The notes under the pieces: generated by a model
Database searches by the model: none
Seen by the model: only the letters and a program-made list of their open reading frames with translations
Told to the model about the DNA's origin: nothing
Shown here: positions 31,407 to 39,651 of the stretch, piece by piece
Position numbering within the stretch: position 1 is the stretch's first letter
Layout of the letters: every line of letters begins with the position of its first letter
Position numbers and translations under genes: made by a program
NCBI RefSeq assembly: GCF_900184895.1
Contig: NZ_FXZK01000001.1
Span: 248,001-312,000, forward strand
Length of the DNA: 64,000 nt
Direction of reading: 5' to 3'
DNA from: Flavimaricola marinus
GTDB lineage: Bacteria; Pseudomonadota; Alphaproteobacteria; Rhodobacterales; Rhodobacteraceae

Positions 31407-32521
31407 TTGTAGCTCAACACCCGTCCCTTGGCGCTCACCACGAATTTGCGCACGTCCAGAAATCCCGGCGGGTTCAATTCGGCAAGGGCCTGATACGGAC
31501 GCTCCGGCAGAATGATGCTGCGCTCCATCCGGGTGGCGCCGGTATCCGCGCCGCGGCCCGCAAAAGGGTCAAGCGCGAATATCTGGCGCTCCACCGATCC
31601 GAACCAGCCGGATTTCTGGCGCTCGGTGCGCTCCGACACCAGCTCCTCCTCGGTCCAGACCAGCGCCCAATCCTCGCCCTGCGGTGCCTTGGCATTGGTC
31701 AACACATCCCGGATCGGGCCGTGCTGACGGGTAAAGGCATGGGAATACATCGGGCCGATGTGAAACCGGCGCAGTCGAACCGGATGCAGATCATCGAAAT
31801 CGGCGTCAAAGCCGGTGGCGATCGTCAACAGCTTCAGCCCACCAAGGGCCTGGGCCATCAGATGGGCCTGCACCTCCGGCCAGCGACGCTCGTCCTTGGG
31901 CAGACCGTATCTACCGCTGTCCTCGACCTCCATCAGATAGATGACCGGCAGGTTGACCTCGCTGTCATAGACCGCCCAGCGGATCAGGTAGCGGCGGCGC
32001 GGACCCTCGTCGCCCAGCCACAAGGCCTCGGGATCGTTGCGGGCCCAGAACAGCTGACCCTTGTTGAGCTCTTCGTAATAGAGGCGCTGGCTCAGGGCAT
32101 ATTGCAGCTTGGTGGGGATCTCACGCTCGCCGACGATGGTGCGGACCATCTCGTCCTTCAACTCGTCCTGACTGGGCATGGTGGAAAGGTGGCGACCGGC
32201 CTGCAAGGCGTCATTGGCCATTTCCATCAGTTCGGAAAAGACCGGAAACCCGCTCTCGACGCGATCGAAGGTCAGCTTGCCGGCATGGGCGAACCGGCCC
32301 GCGAAATGGTATTTGTGGGCAAGTGCGCGAAAGGTCAGGCTCAGGCCCACGAGGTATCGGGCCAGCCCCGCCACCTCATGCTTGTTCAGGCGGCCCTCGG
32401 CCTCCATCGTGGCGGCGACCCGGCCCAAATGGCCGGTGATCGCGTCGAACTTGCCGAAGTAGCGCCGGGTGACACGGGTGTCCTCCAGCTTGAAGTGGTC
32501 GAGAGTGGGTGCCTCAACCAT
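31403..32521 (-). CDS. Conserved hypothetical protein of the ten-gene block
   Basis: A 372-residue soluble protein with no recognised domain. The N-terminal half is helical (AAGLARYLVGLSLTFRALAH, ESGFPVFSELMEMANDALQA); the middle has IRWAVYDSEVNLPVIYLMEV and RRYLIRWAVY, perhaps a beta-rich region. It has no membrane segment. Start ATG 32521 keeps the charged N-terminus; no strong ribosome site is seen. It follows the coiled-coil gene by 76 bases and overlaps the small exported protein gene, so it is in the same transcript. Function unknown. Confidence 0.7.
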   Translation of the reverse strand: MVEAPTLDHFKLEDTRVTRRYFGKFDAITGHLGRVAATMEAEGRLNKHEVAGLARYLVGLSLTFRALAHKYHFAGRFAHAGKLTFDRVESGFPVFSELMEMANDALQAGRHLSTMPSQDELKDEMVRTIVGEREIPTKLQYALSQRLYYEELNKGQLFWARNDPEALWLGDEGPRRRYLIRWAVYDSEVNLPVIYLMEVEDSGRYGLPKDERRWPEVQAHLMAQALGGLKLLTIATGFDADFDDLHPVRLRRFHIGPMYSHAFTRQHGPIRDVLTNAKAPQGEDWALVWTEEELVSERTERQKSGWFGSVERQIFALDPFAGRGADTGATRMERSIILPERPYQALAELNPPGFLDVRKFVVSAKGRVLSYK

Positions 32522-32597
32522 CAGGCGCAGGATGCGCTTGGGCGCGCACCTCCCCCGATGTCAGCCCCGCGGACGATAGACCGGCAGTCAGCGTGAC

Positions 32598-33680
32598 TCA
32601 CTCGCCGGCTCCATAGAGGTTCTTGTCGTGCTTCTCGACGATCTTGGAGAACCGGCGCATGAAACGCTCGTCGGCCTTGGCCTTCTGCTCCAGCACCTCG
32701 CGGGCAAAGACCATATGATCCTCGTGGGCCTCCAGCATGTCGGCCATCCGGGCGTTTGTGGCGCTGCCGATCGCGGCCATCGCGGTCTGGGCCTCCTGGT
32801 CGGTCTTGACGCCAATCTCGTTGATGCGGTGGGCGACATCCTGCTGCTGCGCGGTCTTGAGCGACTTGGACAGGGCGTCATAGAGAACAACGCGTTGCTT
32901 GGTGTCTGTCTGCAATTTGTTGATCAGCACCATCTGGGTCGCGGCCTGGTTCTGCAGACTGTCGATCCAAGTCTTGCCCTTTTCGATATAGCGCTCGAGG
33001 GTCTGGCTCTTGGCCAGTTTGACCTGCTCGTCCTGCACCAGTTCGTTGTAACGGGTGTTCAGGGCAGCCAGTTCGGTCTCCAGCTGGGTGCGGGTCGCGG
33101 CATCCTGTTCGACGGCGATCTTGTTCTCCAGCGCGATGATCTTGGGGTCCATGCCCAACACCTCGGCGCGGACTTCCTCAAGTGCGGCGACGGTGGCTTC
33201 GCGCTCCTCCAAGGTGACGGTCAGGTTGCTCTCGACCTTGACCTTCTGCTCTTCGAGCATCTTCAATTGGCCGTCCAAGAGGCGCACGATCACGTCGGAT
33301 TTTCCGATCAGATCCTGCAACTTGTCGTCGATGCTGGCCGCGCGCATCCGCTCTTCGCGCATGCTGTCGGCCTTGGCCGAAGAGAACATCCCAACAAAAC
33401 TCTCCCAGCCGGTCTTCGAGCGCATCTCGTCGAAGTCTTTCGAGAACGCGGCGGTGACGTCGTCCAATCCCATGATGAGTTCGGCGATATTGGCGTTCAT
33501 CAGGTCGGTGTGGGAATGCACGTCCTCAAGGGTGGCATTCTCGATATCGACGGAAATGTCCGTGCCCTCTGCCATCTTCTGACGGGCTACCTCGATACGG
33601 CTGGTCAATTCGGCGATCTTGGCCTGCGCCGTCTCTACCTGCGTCTGACTTTCACGAATCTGAGTGTCGAAATCGGCCAT
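32598..33680 (-). CDS. Long coiled-coil protein, first gene of the ten-gene block
   Basis: A 360-residue acidic, highly helical protein with heptad-like stretches, for example TQIRESQTQVETAQAKIAEL, LEEREATVAALEEVRAEVLG and ERYIEKGKTWIDSLQNQAAT. There is no membrane segment. The layout distantly recalls the TelA (toxic anion resistance) family, but I see no diagnostic motif. ATG 33680 has GAGGGG 6 bases upstream. It follows the best promoter candidate of the block (33723-33751). Coiled-coil proteins next to AAA ATPases are often scaffolds or substrates; this is inference. Confidence 0.75.
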   Translation of the reverse strand: MADFDTQIRESQTQVETAQAKIAELTSRIEVARQKMAEGTDISVDIENATLEDVHSHTDLMNANIAELIMGLDDVTAAFSKDFDEMRSKTGWESFVGMFSSAKADSMREERMRAASIDDKLQDLIGKSDVIVRLLDGQLKMLEEQKVKVESNLTVTLEEREATVAALEEVRAEVLGMDPKIIALENKIAVEQDAATRTQLETELAALNTRYNELVQDEQVKLAKSQTLERYIEKGKTWIDSLQNQAATQMVLINKLQTDTKQRVVLYDALSKSLKTAQQQDVAHRINEIGVKTDQEAQTAMAAIGSATNARMADMLEAHEDHMVFAREVLEQKAKADERFMRRFSKIVEKHDKNLYGAGE

Positions 33681-33722
33681 TTTAACCCCTCGGCTGAATA
33701 ACTGTTGCCCGCAATATGCAGG

Positions 33723-33751
33723 ATCATACTGCGAATTCACAGGTCTGGAAA
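33723..33751 (-). promoter_or_regulatory. Candidate promoter of the ten-gene block
   Basis: On the minus strand TTTCCA (33751-33746), a 17-base spacer and TATGAT (33728-33723). It is about 43 bases before the coiled-coil gene start, with a divergent cupin gene on the other side. Confidence 0.4.
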
Positions 33752-33909
33752 ACCTCTAAAAGCAGGGCTATTGGCCGGAACCAAGGCAGAACCGGGGCGA
33801 ATTGGGAAAATCCCGGGACGGCGGGTCGGCAGCGCTGGACGAGGCCCGCGGCAATATGGGACAAGAAGACCAACGCCCCGCTGCAGGCAAATCGGAAAAA
33901 GGGCCCGAT

Positions 33910-34254
33910 ATGACAGAAAAACTGGTGTTTCTCAGCCATGCAGGCGTCGAGGCGGAAACCGCGCGACCAGCCCCGGATACGGTCATCTCGGGCGATCCGG
34001 AATTCACCACATGGAACGTCGAGGAACACGACGGGCTGTTTTGCGGCATCTGGCAGTCAACGCCGGGCAAATGGAAAATCAGCTACGATGAATGGGAATA
34101 CTGCCGGATCCTGTCCGGGGTCTCCGTGCTCACCGATGCCGACGGCACCGCCCGGATCGTGCGGGGCGGCGACAGCTTCGTGATCCGGCCCGGGTTCGAG
34201 GGCACCTGGGAAGTTTTGGAAACGACGGTCAAGGACTACGTCGTCCGGCTCTGA
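33910..34254 (+). CDS. DUF861-type cupin protein
   Basis: A 114-residue cupin of the DUF861/cupin_3 type, related to ureidoglycine-aminohydrolase-like cupins. The conserved sequence is GLFCGIWQSTPGKWKISYDE followed by EYCRILSGVSVLTDADG and GDSFVIRPGFEGTWEVLE, the family signature. ATG 33910 has AAAGGG about 7 bases upstream. It is the only plus-strand gene here, facing the L,D-transpeptidase gene. The substrate cannot be told. Confidence 0.8.
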   Translation: MTEKLVFLSHAGVEAETARPAPDTVISGDPEFTTWNVEEHDGLFCGIWQSTPGKWKISYDEWEYCRILSGVSVLTDADGTARIVRGGDSFVIRPGFEGTWEVLETTVKDYVVRL

Positions 34255-34279
34255 GCCTCAGAGCCACGGGGCACACGGC

Positions 34280-34301
34280 AAAAAGGCGCGGCGACCGCGC
34301 C
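34280..34301 (-). terminator. Rho-independent terminator of the L,D-transpeptidase gene
   Basis: On the minus strand GGCGCGG (34301-34295), loop TCG and CCGCGCC (34291-34285) are followed by five T residues (34284-34280). It lies just after the stop at 34308 and reads as a classical intrinsic terminator. Confidence 0.75.
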
Positions 34302-34307
34302 CCTTGC

Positions 34308-35153
34308 TCAGATTTCCGATGGCGGATCGTCCGACACCAAGGTCGGATCGACGGCGTCGAAATCCGGCGGCCGGTCCGCAGCGACGGCCGCGTCGCCATA
34401 GACGTCTTCGGGGTCGAGAATAACCGGCGGCATTTCGATACCGCGGCCGTGATATTCTGGATCGATGCGCAGGCTTTCCGCCTCGGTGCGGACATGCACG
34501 CGGGTTCCGATCGGCACACGCTCATACAGATCGATGATGTCCTGATTGAACATGCGGATGCAGCCAGCCGAGCCGGAATTGCCGATGCTCGTCAGATCGT
34601 TGGTGCCGTGAATACGGTAGTAGGTGTCGCGGCCGTTGCGATAGAGATAGAGCGCCCGACTGCCCAAGGGGCTGCGTAGCCCGCCGGGGATACCTTGACG
34701 GAACGGGCCGTACACCTCCGGCTCGCGGCGCAGCATGTTGGCGGTCGGGGTCCAGCCCGGCCACTTGCGCTTGAGCTGGATCGTGCCGTTGCCCGAGAAT
34801 GCCAGACCGGCACGGCCAACACCCACCGGATAGCGGATCGCATCCTGAACGCCGCTCTCGGGGATGAAATACAACAGCTTGGCATAGGGATCGACGTCGA
34901 TGACGCCGGGCGATTGCTCACCGACATAGATGCCTTCCATCCGGCGGTTCACGCCTTGGGTATACTGCTCGGGGATCGCAGGCAGAGTGTAGCCGCTGTC
35001 AAAGATCGGGCCATAGCCGGGAATATGGGGCACTTCGCTGGCGATGGTCAGGGTGCCGCTGCTATCGGGCACCTCCGGCGCACAGGCAGACACGGCCGTG
35101 CCCATCATCAAGGCGCCAAAGCTGCGCCGGGTCATCATGCGGGGGTCGTTCAT
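34308..35153 (-). CDS. L,D-transpeptidase (YkuD), Tat-lipoprotein-like export signal
   Basis: A 281-residue YkuD-type L,D-transpeptidase that crosslinks peptidoglycan or attaches proteins to it. The catalytic motif holds His182 (IHGTNDLTSIGNSG) and Cys198 with Arg200 in SAGCIRM. The N-terminus has Arg-Arg in MTRRSFGALMMGTAVSACAP, a likely twin-arginine signal, and VSAC24 fits a lipobox, so the enzyme may be a Tat-exported lipoprotein. Start ATG 35153; internal Met codons at 35138 and 35135 are possible. It has its own intrinsic terminator. Confidence 0.9.
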   Translation of the reverse strand: MNDPRMMTRRSFGALMMGTAVSACAPEVPDSSGTLTIASEVPHIPGYGPIFDSGYTLPAIPEQYTQGVNRRMEGIYVGEQSPGVIDVDPYAKLLYFIPESGVQDAIRYPVGVGRAGLAFSGNGTIQLKRKWPGWTPTANMLRREPEVYGPFRQGIPGGLRSPLGSRALYLYRNGRDTYYRIHGTNDLTSIGNSGSAGCIRMFNQDIIDLYERVPIGTRVHVRTEAESLRIDPEYHGRGIEMPPVILDPEDVYGDAAVAADRPPDFDAVDPTLVSDDPPSEI

Positions 35154-35303
35154 GTCAATTGCCTATCGGTCGGGTTGCAAACCTAATACCAGCCTCGGCA
35201 CAGAGTTCAATTCCCACCGGACAGCCAAGCGGGATAACGCCCGCGTGGGTGCAGACGCGCAACGCCCGGACACAGCCGCGCGGCGCCATTCTTTGCTCAG
35301 GGA

Positions 35304-36368
35304 TTAATGACGAGGCAATATCTCGGCCAGCGCCGCGATCAGGGCCTCCCCCTCCTCCGGGGTGCCCACCGTGATACGCAGATAGCCGGCAATGCGGTCC
35401 TGCGGAAAATGACGGACCAACACACCGCGGGCGCGCAGCTCCGCCAAAAGCAGCTCGGCGGAGCAGTTCGGATGCGTGGTGAACACGAAATTGGCCTGCG
35501 ACGGCAAGGTCTCAAAGCCCAGTTCAGCCAGCCTTGCGACCATCCGGGCCCGTTCCGCGATGATCTGGTCGCGGGTCTGCTCGAACCATTCCCTATCCGC
35601 CCAGGCGGCTTCCGCCCCGGCCAAGGCGAGGCGATCCAGCGGATAGGAATTGAAGCTGTCCTTGATGCGAAGCAACCCGTCGATCAGTTGCGGCTGCGCA
35701 ATTGCAAATCCGACCCGCAAACCCGCCAGCCCGCGTGATTTGGAAAGGGTCTGCACGACCAGCAGGTTGTCATATCGGGGCACCAGCGCCGCAGCACTCT
35801 CCGCCCCGAAATCCACATAGGCTTCATCGACGAGCACCACGACATCCGGGTTCTGGCGCAACACCTGCTCGATCTGTTCGAGGCCCAGCGCGATGCCGGT
35901 CGGTGCATTGGGGTTGGCCACGACGACACCGGCGCCCGCCCCCACAAATGCAGGGACGTCCATTTCGAAGCGGGCATCAAGCGGGATCAGTTCGGGCTCC
36001 ACCCCGTAGAGACGGCAATAGGTGCGATAAAAGCTATAGGTGATATCGGCAAACTGAAGCGCGCCCTTGCCTTGGAAAATGGCCGCGAAAGCATGGGCCA
36101 GGACCTCGTCCGACCCGTTGCCCACAAAGACGTGGTCCGGGCCAAGGCCATGGCTTTGGCCGATGGCGGTGCGCAGAGCCGTCGCCTGCGGATCAGGGTA
36201 GAGCCTCAACCGCGCGTCCGCCGCCGCACGAATTGCGTCGATCACCTTGGGCGACGGTCCGTAAGGATGCTCGTTTGTATTGAGCTTGATGAGGGACTGA
36301 CCACGCGGCTGCTCCCCCGGTGTATAGGGTGTCAGGGTCTCGACAATCTCGCTCCAAAACCTGCTCAC
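35304..36368 (-). CDS. hisC: Histidinol-phosphate aminotransferase
   Basis: A 354-residue class I/II PLP aminotransferase of the HisC type, converting histidinol phosphate and glutamate to imidazole-acetol phosphate and 2-oxoglutarate in histidine synthesis. Signatures: KLNTNEHPYGPSP, VFVGNGSDEVLAHAF, VVVANPNAPTG and the PLP lysine in QTLSKSRGLAGLRVG. GTG 36368 is chosen because AGGAGG lies 8 bases upstream; a GTG at 36377 would leave only 1-2 bases to it. Isolated from other his genes here. Confidence 0.93.
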   Translation of the reverse strand: MSRFWSEIVETLTPYTPGEQPRGQSLIKLNTNEHPYGPSPKVIDAIRAAADARLRLYPDPQATALRTAIGQSHGLGPDHVFVGNGSDEVLAHAFAAIFQGKGALQFADITYSFYRTYCRLYGVEPELIPLDARFEMDVPAFVGAGAGVVVANPNAPTGIALGLEQIEQVLRQNPDVVVLVDEAYVDFGAESAAALVPRYDNLLVVQTLSKSRGLAGLRVGFAIAQPQLIDGLLRIKDSFNSYPLDRLALAGAEAAWADREWFEQTRDQIIAERARMVARLAELGFETLPSQANFVFTTHPNCSAELLLAELRARGVLVRHFPQDRIAGYLRITVGTPEEGEALIAALAEILPRH

Positions 36369-36703
36369 CTGCGGCACCTCCTGCGATCTGGCTCCGCTTT
36401 ATCCAAGGCCGCCGAGCTTGGCCAGACGGCAAAGCGCCGCTCGGGTCAGGCGCCAAGACACCAGGACAATCGAGCACGAGTTCGGCAAGAGGCACGAAAC
36501 CGCCGTCACCGGCCAACACCTTCAGGCTTCCGGCCGAAGTCGACAGGAAACACGTGTCCACCACAGGCGCTCACCCAGATCGAAACAGGCCGCATCACCG
36601 CCACGACACCAATCTCGCGAACTTCATCTTGGCCAGCAAACTCCGGGGGGAGTCTCCAAAGGAGACGGGGGGCAGCGCCCCCCCACGGCCTTCGGGCTCG
36701 GCG
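36369..36703. other. Non-coding stretch upstream of hisC
   Basis: 335 bases. The part near hisC (36369-36620) has no convincing gene or motif; the rest is occupied by repeat copy B (36622-36684), which ends 20 bases before the cytochrome gene. Confidence 0.5.
36622..36684 (-). repeat. Dispersed extragenic element, copy B
   Basis: On the minus strand a GGGGGC...CCCCCC hairpin (around 36667-36684), a GTCTCC-TTT-GGAGAC hairpin (36652-36666), then CCCCCCGGAGTTTGCT and GGCCAAGATGAAG (36634-36622). It combines the G/C hairpin and GGCCAAGATGAAG box of the other copies and follows the cytochrome c gene. Confidence 0.6.
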
Positions 36704-37126
36704 CTACTCAATCCCGTTGGCGCGCTGCAATTCGCGGACATAGGCAACGATCATCGCCACATCGGCGCGGGTCAGGCCCTCAACCGGAGCCATATTGCCA
36801 AAAGACCAGTGGTGCGACGGCACTCCAAGCGCCGCCGCCCGTTGGAATGCTTCATCCCCGTGATGATTCGGCTCATAGATGATGTGCACCAATGGCGGGG
36901 CGACACCGTCCCGACCGGCCGCATTCAGACCGTGGCAACTGGCACATTTCGCCTCAAATCCGGTCTTGCCGATCTGAGCATCGGCCGACAGTGTGTCGGG
37001 CAGGATGACATTGACCATCGGGCCACCGGCCCCGACATCAGGCTCGACGCGGTTGTCGCCGCTGGCAAAATAGACGCCAACAGCGACGACAAGCACCGCG
37101 GCAGCGGCCAAAATCAATCGGTTCAT
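36704..37126 (-). CDS. Class I cytochrome c, membrane-anchored
   Basis: A 140-residue single-heme cytochrome c. An N-terminal helix (NRLILAAAAVLVVAVGVYFA) anchors or exports it. Heme is bound by CASCH in EAKCASCHGLNAAG, and the distal Met is in FGNMAPVEGLTRADV. It probably shuttles electrons in the periplasm. ATG 37126 has GGAGGG 8 bases upstream. It lies 61 bases after the creatinase gene and could be in the same transcript, though no link in function is obvious. Confidence 0.9.
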   Translation of the reverse strand: MNRLILAAAAVLVVAVGVYFASGDNRVEPDVGAGGPMVNVILPDTLSADAQIGKTGFEAKCASCHGLNAAGRDGVAPPLVHIIYEPNHHGDEAFQRAAALGVPSHHWSFGNMAPVEGLTRADVAMIVAYVRELQRANGIE

Positions 37127-37187
37127 TGGTATTCCCTCCAGCAATATCCAAGCGTCCTAGGGGGTCCACCCGCTGGAAGGTCAAGCG

Positions 37188-38417
37188 CTAAACGACGTTG
37201 AAGCCGGGGCCGTAAGGATATTTGGTGATATCCTCGTTGCCGTCCTCGGTGATGATCAGAATGTCATGCTCGCGGTAGCCGCCGGCACCGGGCTGACCTT
37301 CGGGAATGGTCAACATCGGCTCCATCGAGATCACCATGCCGGGCTCCAGCACCGTGTCGATATCCTCTCGCAGTTCCAACCCGGCCTCGCGACCGTAGTA
37401 GTGGCTCAGCACGCCAAAGGAATGACCATAGCCGAAGGTGCGATATTGCAAGAGGTCGCGCTCGGCGAGGAAATCGTTGATCTTGGCGGTCACCTGCGCA
37501 CAGGTCACACCGGGAACGAGCAGGCTCATGCCATATTCATGGGCGGCCACATTGGCCTCCCAGTTACGCAGGCTGGCATCATCCACCTCGCCCACGAACA
37601 GCGTGCGCTCCAGAGCGGTGTAATAACCCGAAATCATCGGGAATGTGTTGAGGCTCAGGATGTCGCCGGTCTGCAATGTGCGGGAAGTCACGGGGTTGTG
37701 GGCGCCGTCGGTGTTGATGCCGGACTGGAACCAGACCCACGTGTCGCGGTATTCAGCATCGGGAAAGCGGGAGGCGATCTCCAACTCCATCGCGTCGCGG
37801 CCGGCCATGGCCACGTCGATCTCTCGGGTGCCGGGGCGGATCGCCTCGCGGATGGCATAGCCGCCCACATCGGCCACGGCGGCACCGGCGCAGATCATTT
37901 CGATCTCGGCTGGGGATTTGTGCATGCGCTGCGCCATGGTGGCGGCGGCGAGGTCGATCATTCGGGCAGGCTGCAGCATCTCGCGCATCTGCATCCGGGC
38001 GGCGACGGTCAGGTGATCGGATTCGTAGCCCAAGATCTTGCCAAGACCGGTCACGCTCAGGATCGCGCGCCAGTAGTTGCCACGCTGCCAGTCGGTATAG
38101 GTGATGTTGTCACCATGACAGCGGCGCCACGGCTGGGCGGCATCGATGCCCGCGCTGATGGTCACACTCTGGGTCGGGGTCACGACCAGGGCGTAGGGGC
38201 GACCGAACGCGCAATAGAGAAAACCGGAGTAATAGGCGATGTTGTGCATCGAGGTGAAGACCGCCGCCTCGACGCCGGCGTCGGCCATAAGGCTGCGCAA
38301 ACCGGCGAGGCGCGCGTCGTATTCCTCGGGCGCAAAAGGCAGCACGCGGTCGCCTTGGTGAAACCGGTAGTGCTGCGGGCGACCACCGGAGGGGGTGTTG
38401 ATGGAGGATGTTGTCAT
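37188..38417 (-). CDS. Creatinase (creatine amidinohydrolase)
   Basis: A 409-residue M24-fold (pita-bread) protein closely matching creatinases, which hydrolyse creatine to sarcosine and urea. Family segments: TSMHNIAYYSGFLYCAFGRP near residue 55, RTFGYGHSFGVLSHYYGREA near 327 with the catalytic His, and LEPGMVISMEPML. Creatinase uses this fold without metal. ATG 38417 has AAGGTC about 9 bases upstream. The sarcosine product could feed a sarcosine oxidase, but none lies beside it; the FAD oxidase at 14541 is far away and unproven. Confidence 0.88.
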   Translation of the reverse strand: MTTSSINTPSGGRPQHYRFHQGDRVLPFAPEEYDARLAGLRSLMADAGVEAAVFTSMHNIAYYSGFLYCAFGRPYALVVTPTQSVTISAGIDAAQPWRRCHGDNITYTDWQRGNYWRAILSVTGLGKILGYESDHLTVAARMQMREMLQPARMIDLAAATMAQRMHKSPAEIEMICAGAAVADVGGYAIREAIRPGTREIDVAMAGRDAMELEIASRFPDAEYRDTWVWFQSGINTDGAHNPVTSRTLQTGDILSLNTFPMISGYYTALERTLFVGEVDDASLRNWEANVAAHEYGMSLLVPGVTCAQVTAKINDFLAERDLLQYRTFGYGHSFGVLSHYYGREAGLELREDIDTVLEPGMVISMEPMLTIPEGQPGAGGYREHDILIITEDGNEDITKYPYGPGFNVV

Positions 38418-38616
38418 CGGTCAGACCTTACAAAATGGGGGCGAGGGATGGCTGGCCCCGTGAAAGGTCCCGGCGTGCAGGACGAAAACGGCCCGAAGAT
38501 CGGCGGACTATGGCGATCTTCGGTGGGCGACGCCATCGCCCCTTGGCCTGAGCGCACCTTACGCCGGCCACGTTGCACTTCAAGCGGCAATCGTGGAGAG
38601 TTTGACCGACGACAGA

Positions 38617-38668
38617 GGGGGCCAGCCCCCGCCTTCGGCTCCCCCGGAGTTTTCCTGCCAAGATGAAG
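38617..38668 (+). repeat. Dispersed extragenic element, copy C
   Basis: A GGGGGC-CA-GCCCCC hairpin (38617-38630), then CCCCCGGAGTTTTCCT (38641-38656) and GCCAAGATGAAG (38657-38668). Its final AAGG, extended by GA, is the ribosome-binding site of the P1 peptidase gene starting at 38677. Confidence 0.65.
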
Positions 38669-38676
38669 GACGACCG

Positions 38677-39651
38677 ATGCGCCCCGGCCCGATGAACCTG
38701 ATCACGGATGTGCCCGGTATCCGGGTCGGCAATGCCAAGGATCGCAAGATCAAGACCGGCTGTACGGTTGTCCTGAGCGACGCGCCCATGACCGCGGGCT
38801 ATCATGTGATGGGCGGTGCGCCCGGCACCCGCGAGACCGACCTTCTGGCCCCCGACAAATCGGTCGAGGCCGTCGACGCGCTCGTCCTGTCCGGCGGCTC
38901 GGGCTTTGGGCTGGATGCGGGATCGGGGGTTGCCGATGCGCTGGCCGCCGACGGGCGCGGCTTTCCGGTGGGGCCGGTCCGGGTGCCGATCGTGCCGGGC
39001 GCGATCCTGTTCGACCTGATCAATGGCGGTGACAAGGCGTGGGTCGACAATCCTTACAAGCGACTTGGCCGCGAAGCCTATGCGGCCGCCCGTGACTGGT
39101 TCGAGCTTGGCTCCGACGGGGCTGGCACCGGGGCCACCACCGCCAGCCTCAAAGGGGGTTTGGGGTCTGCGTCTATCGTGCTGCCGGGCGGCATCGTCGT
39201 CGGCGCCGTGGTGGCGGTCAACGCGCTTGGGTCTGCGACCGTGGGCGACGGCCCGCAGTTCTGGGCCGCCCCTTGGGAGCAGGGCGACGAGTTTGGCGGC
39301 CTCGGCGTGGCGACCGCCTACCCTGATGGCAGGCCCGCCACCAAGGGGCATGGCCAGAACACCACCATCGCCGTCGTGGCGACCAATGCCGCGCTCAGCA
39401 AGGCGCAATGCACCCGGCTGGCGATCGCCGCACATGACGGGATCGCGCGGGCGCTCGTGCCCAGCCACAGCCCGATGGACGGCGACCTGATCTTTGCCGC
39501 CTCGACCGGGGCGCTCCCCTGCGAGGATCTGCTCTGGCTCGGCCATGCGGCGGCGACATGTGTCGCCCGGGCTTCGGCGCGGGGGGTCTATCTGGCCGCC
39601 CCGGCGCCGGGCGACAGCCTGCCCACATGGAGCCAGCGGTTCGGCCGCTAG
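38677..39651 (+). CDS. P1-family (S58) peptidase/aminopeptidase
   Basis: A 324-residue P1-family (DmpA/S58) N-terminal-nucleophile hydrolase. These precursors cut themselves before a Ser or Thr; the candidate is the Ser in SLKGGLGSASIVLPGG. The N-terminal MNLITDVPGIRVGNAKD and GGSGFGLDAGSGVADAL are family signatures. Members act on D-amino-acid, beta-amino-acid or nylon-type amides, so the substrate is not fixed. ATG 38677 has AAGGA about 7 bases upstream, provided by repeat copy C; ATG 38692 is possible. Convergent with the alpha/beta hydrolase (4-base overlap of ends). Confidence 0.85.
   Translation: MRPGPMNLITDVPGIRVGNAKDRKIKTGCTVVLSDAPMTAGYHVMGGAPGTRETDLLAPDKSVEAVDALVLSGGSGFGLDAGSGVADALAADGRGFPVGPVRVPIVPGAILFDLINGGDKAWVDNPYKRLGREAYAAARDWFELGSDGAGTGATTASLKGGLGSASIVLPGGIVVGAVVAVNALGSATVGDGPQFWAAPWEQGDEFGGLGVATAYPDGRPATKGHGQNTTIAVVATNAALSKAQCTRLAIAAHDGIARALVPSHSPMDGDLIFAASTGALPCEDLLWLGHAAATCVARASARGVYLAAPAPGDSLPTWSQRFGR

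Noticed and set aside
32598-33680. Calling the coiled-coil gene telA
   Set aside because: Only the general helical layout is similar; no diagnostic motif is seen, so the name would be unsupported.
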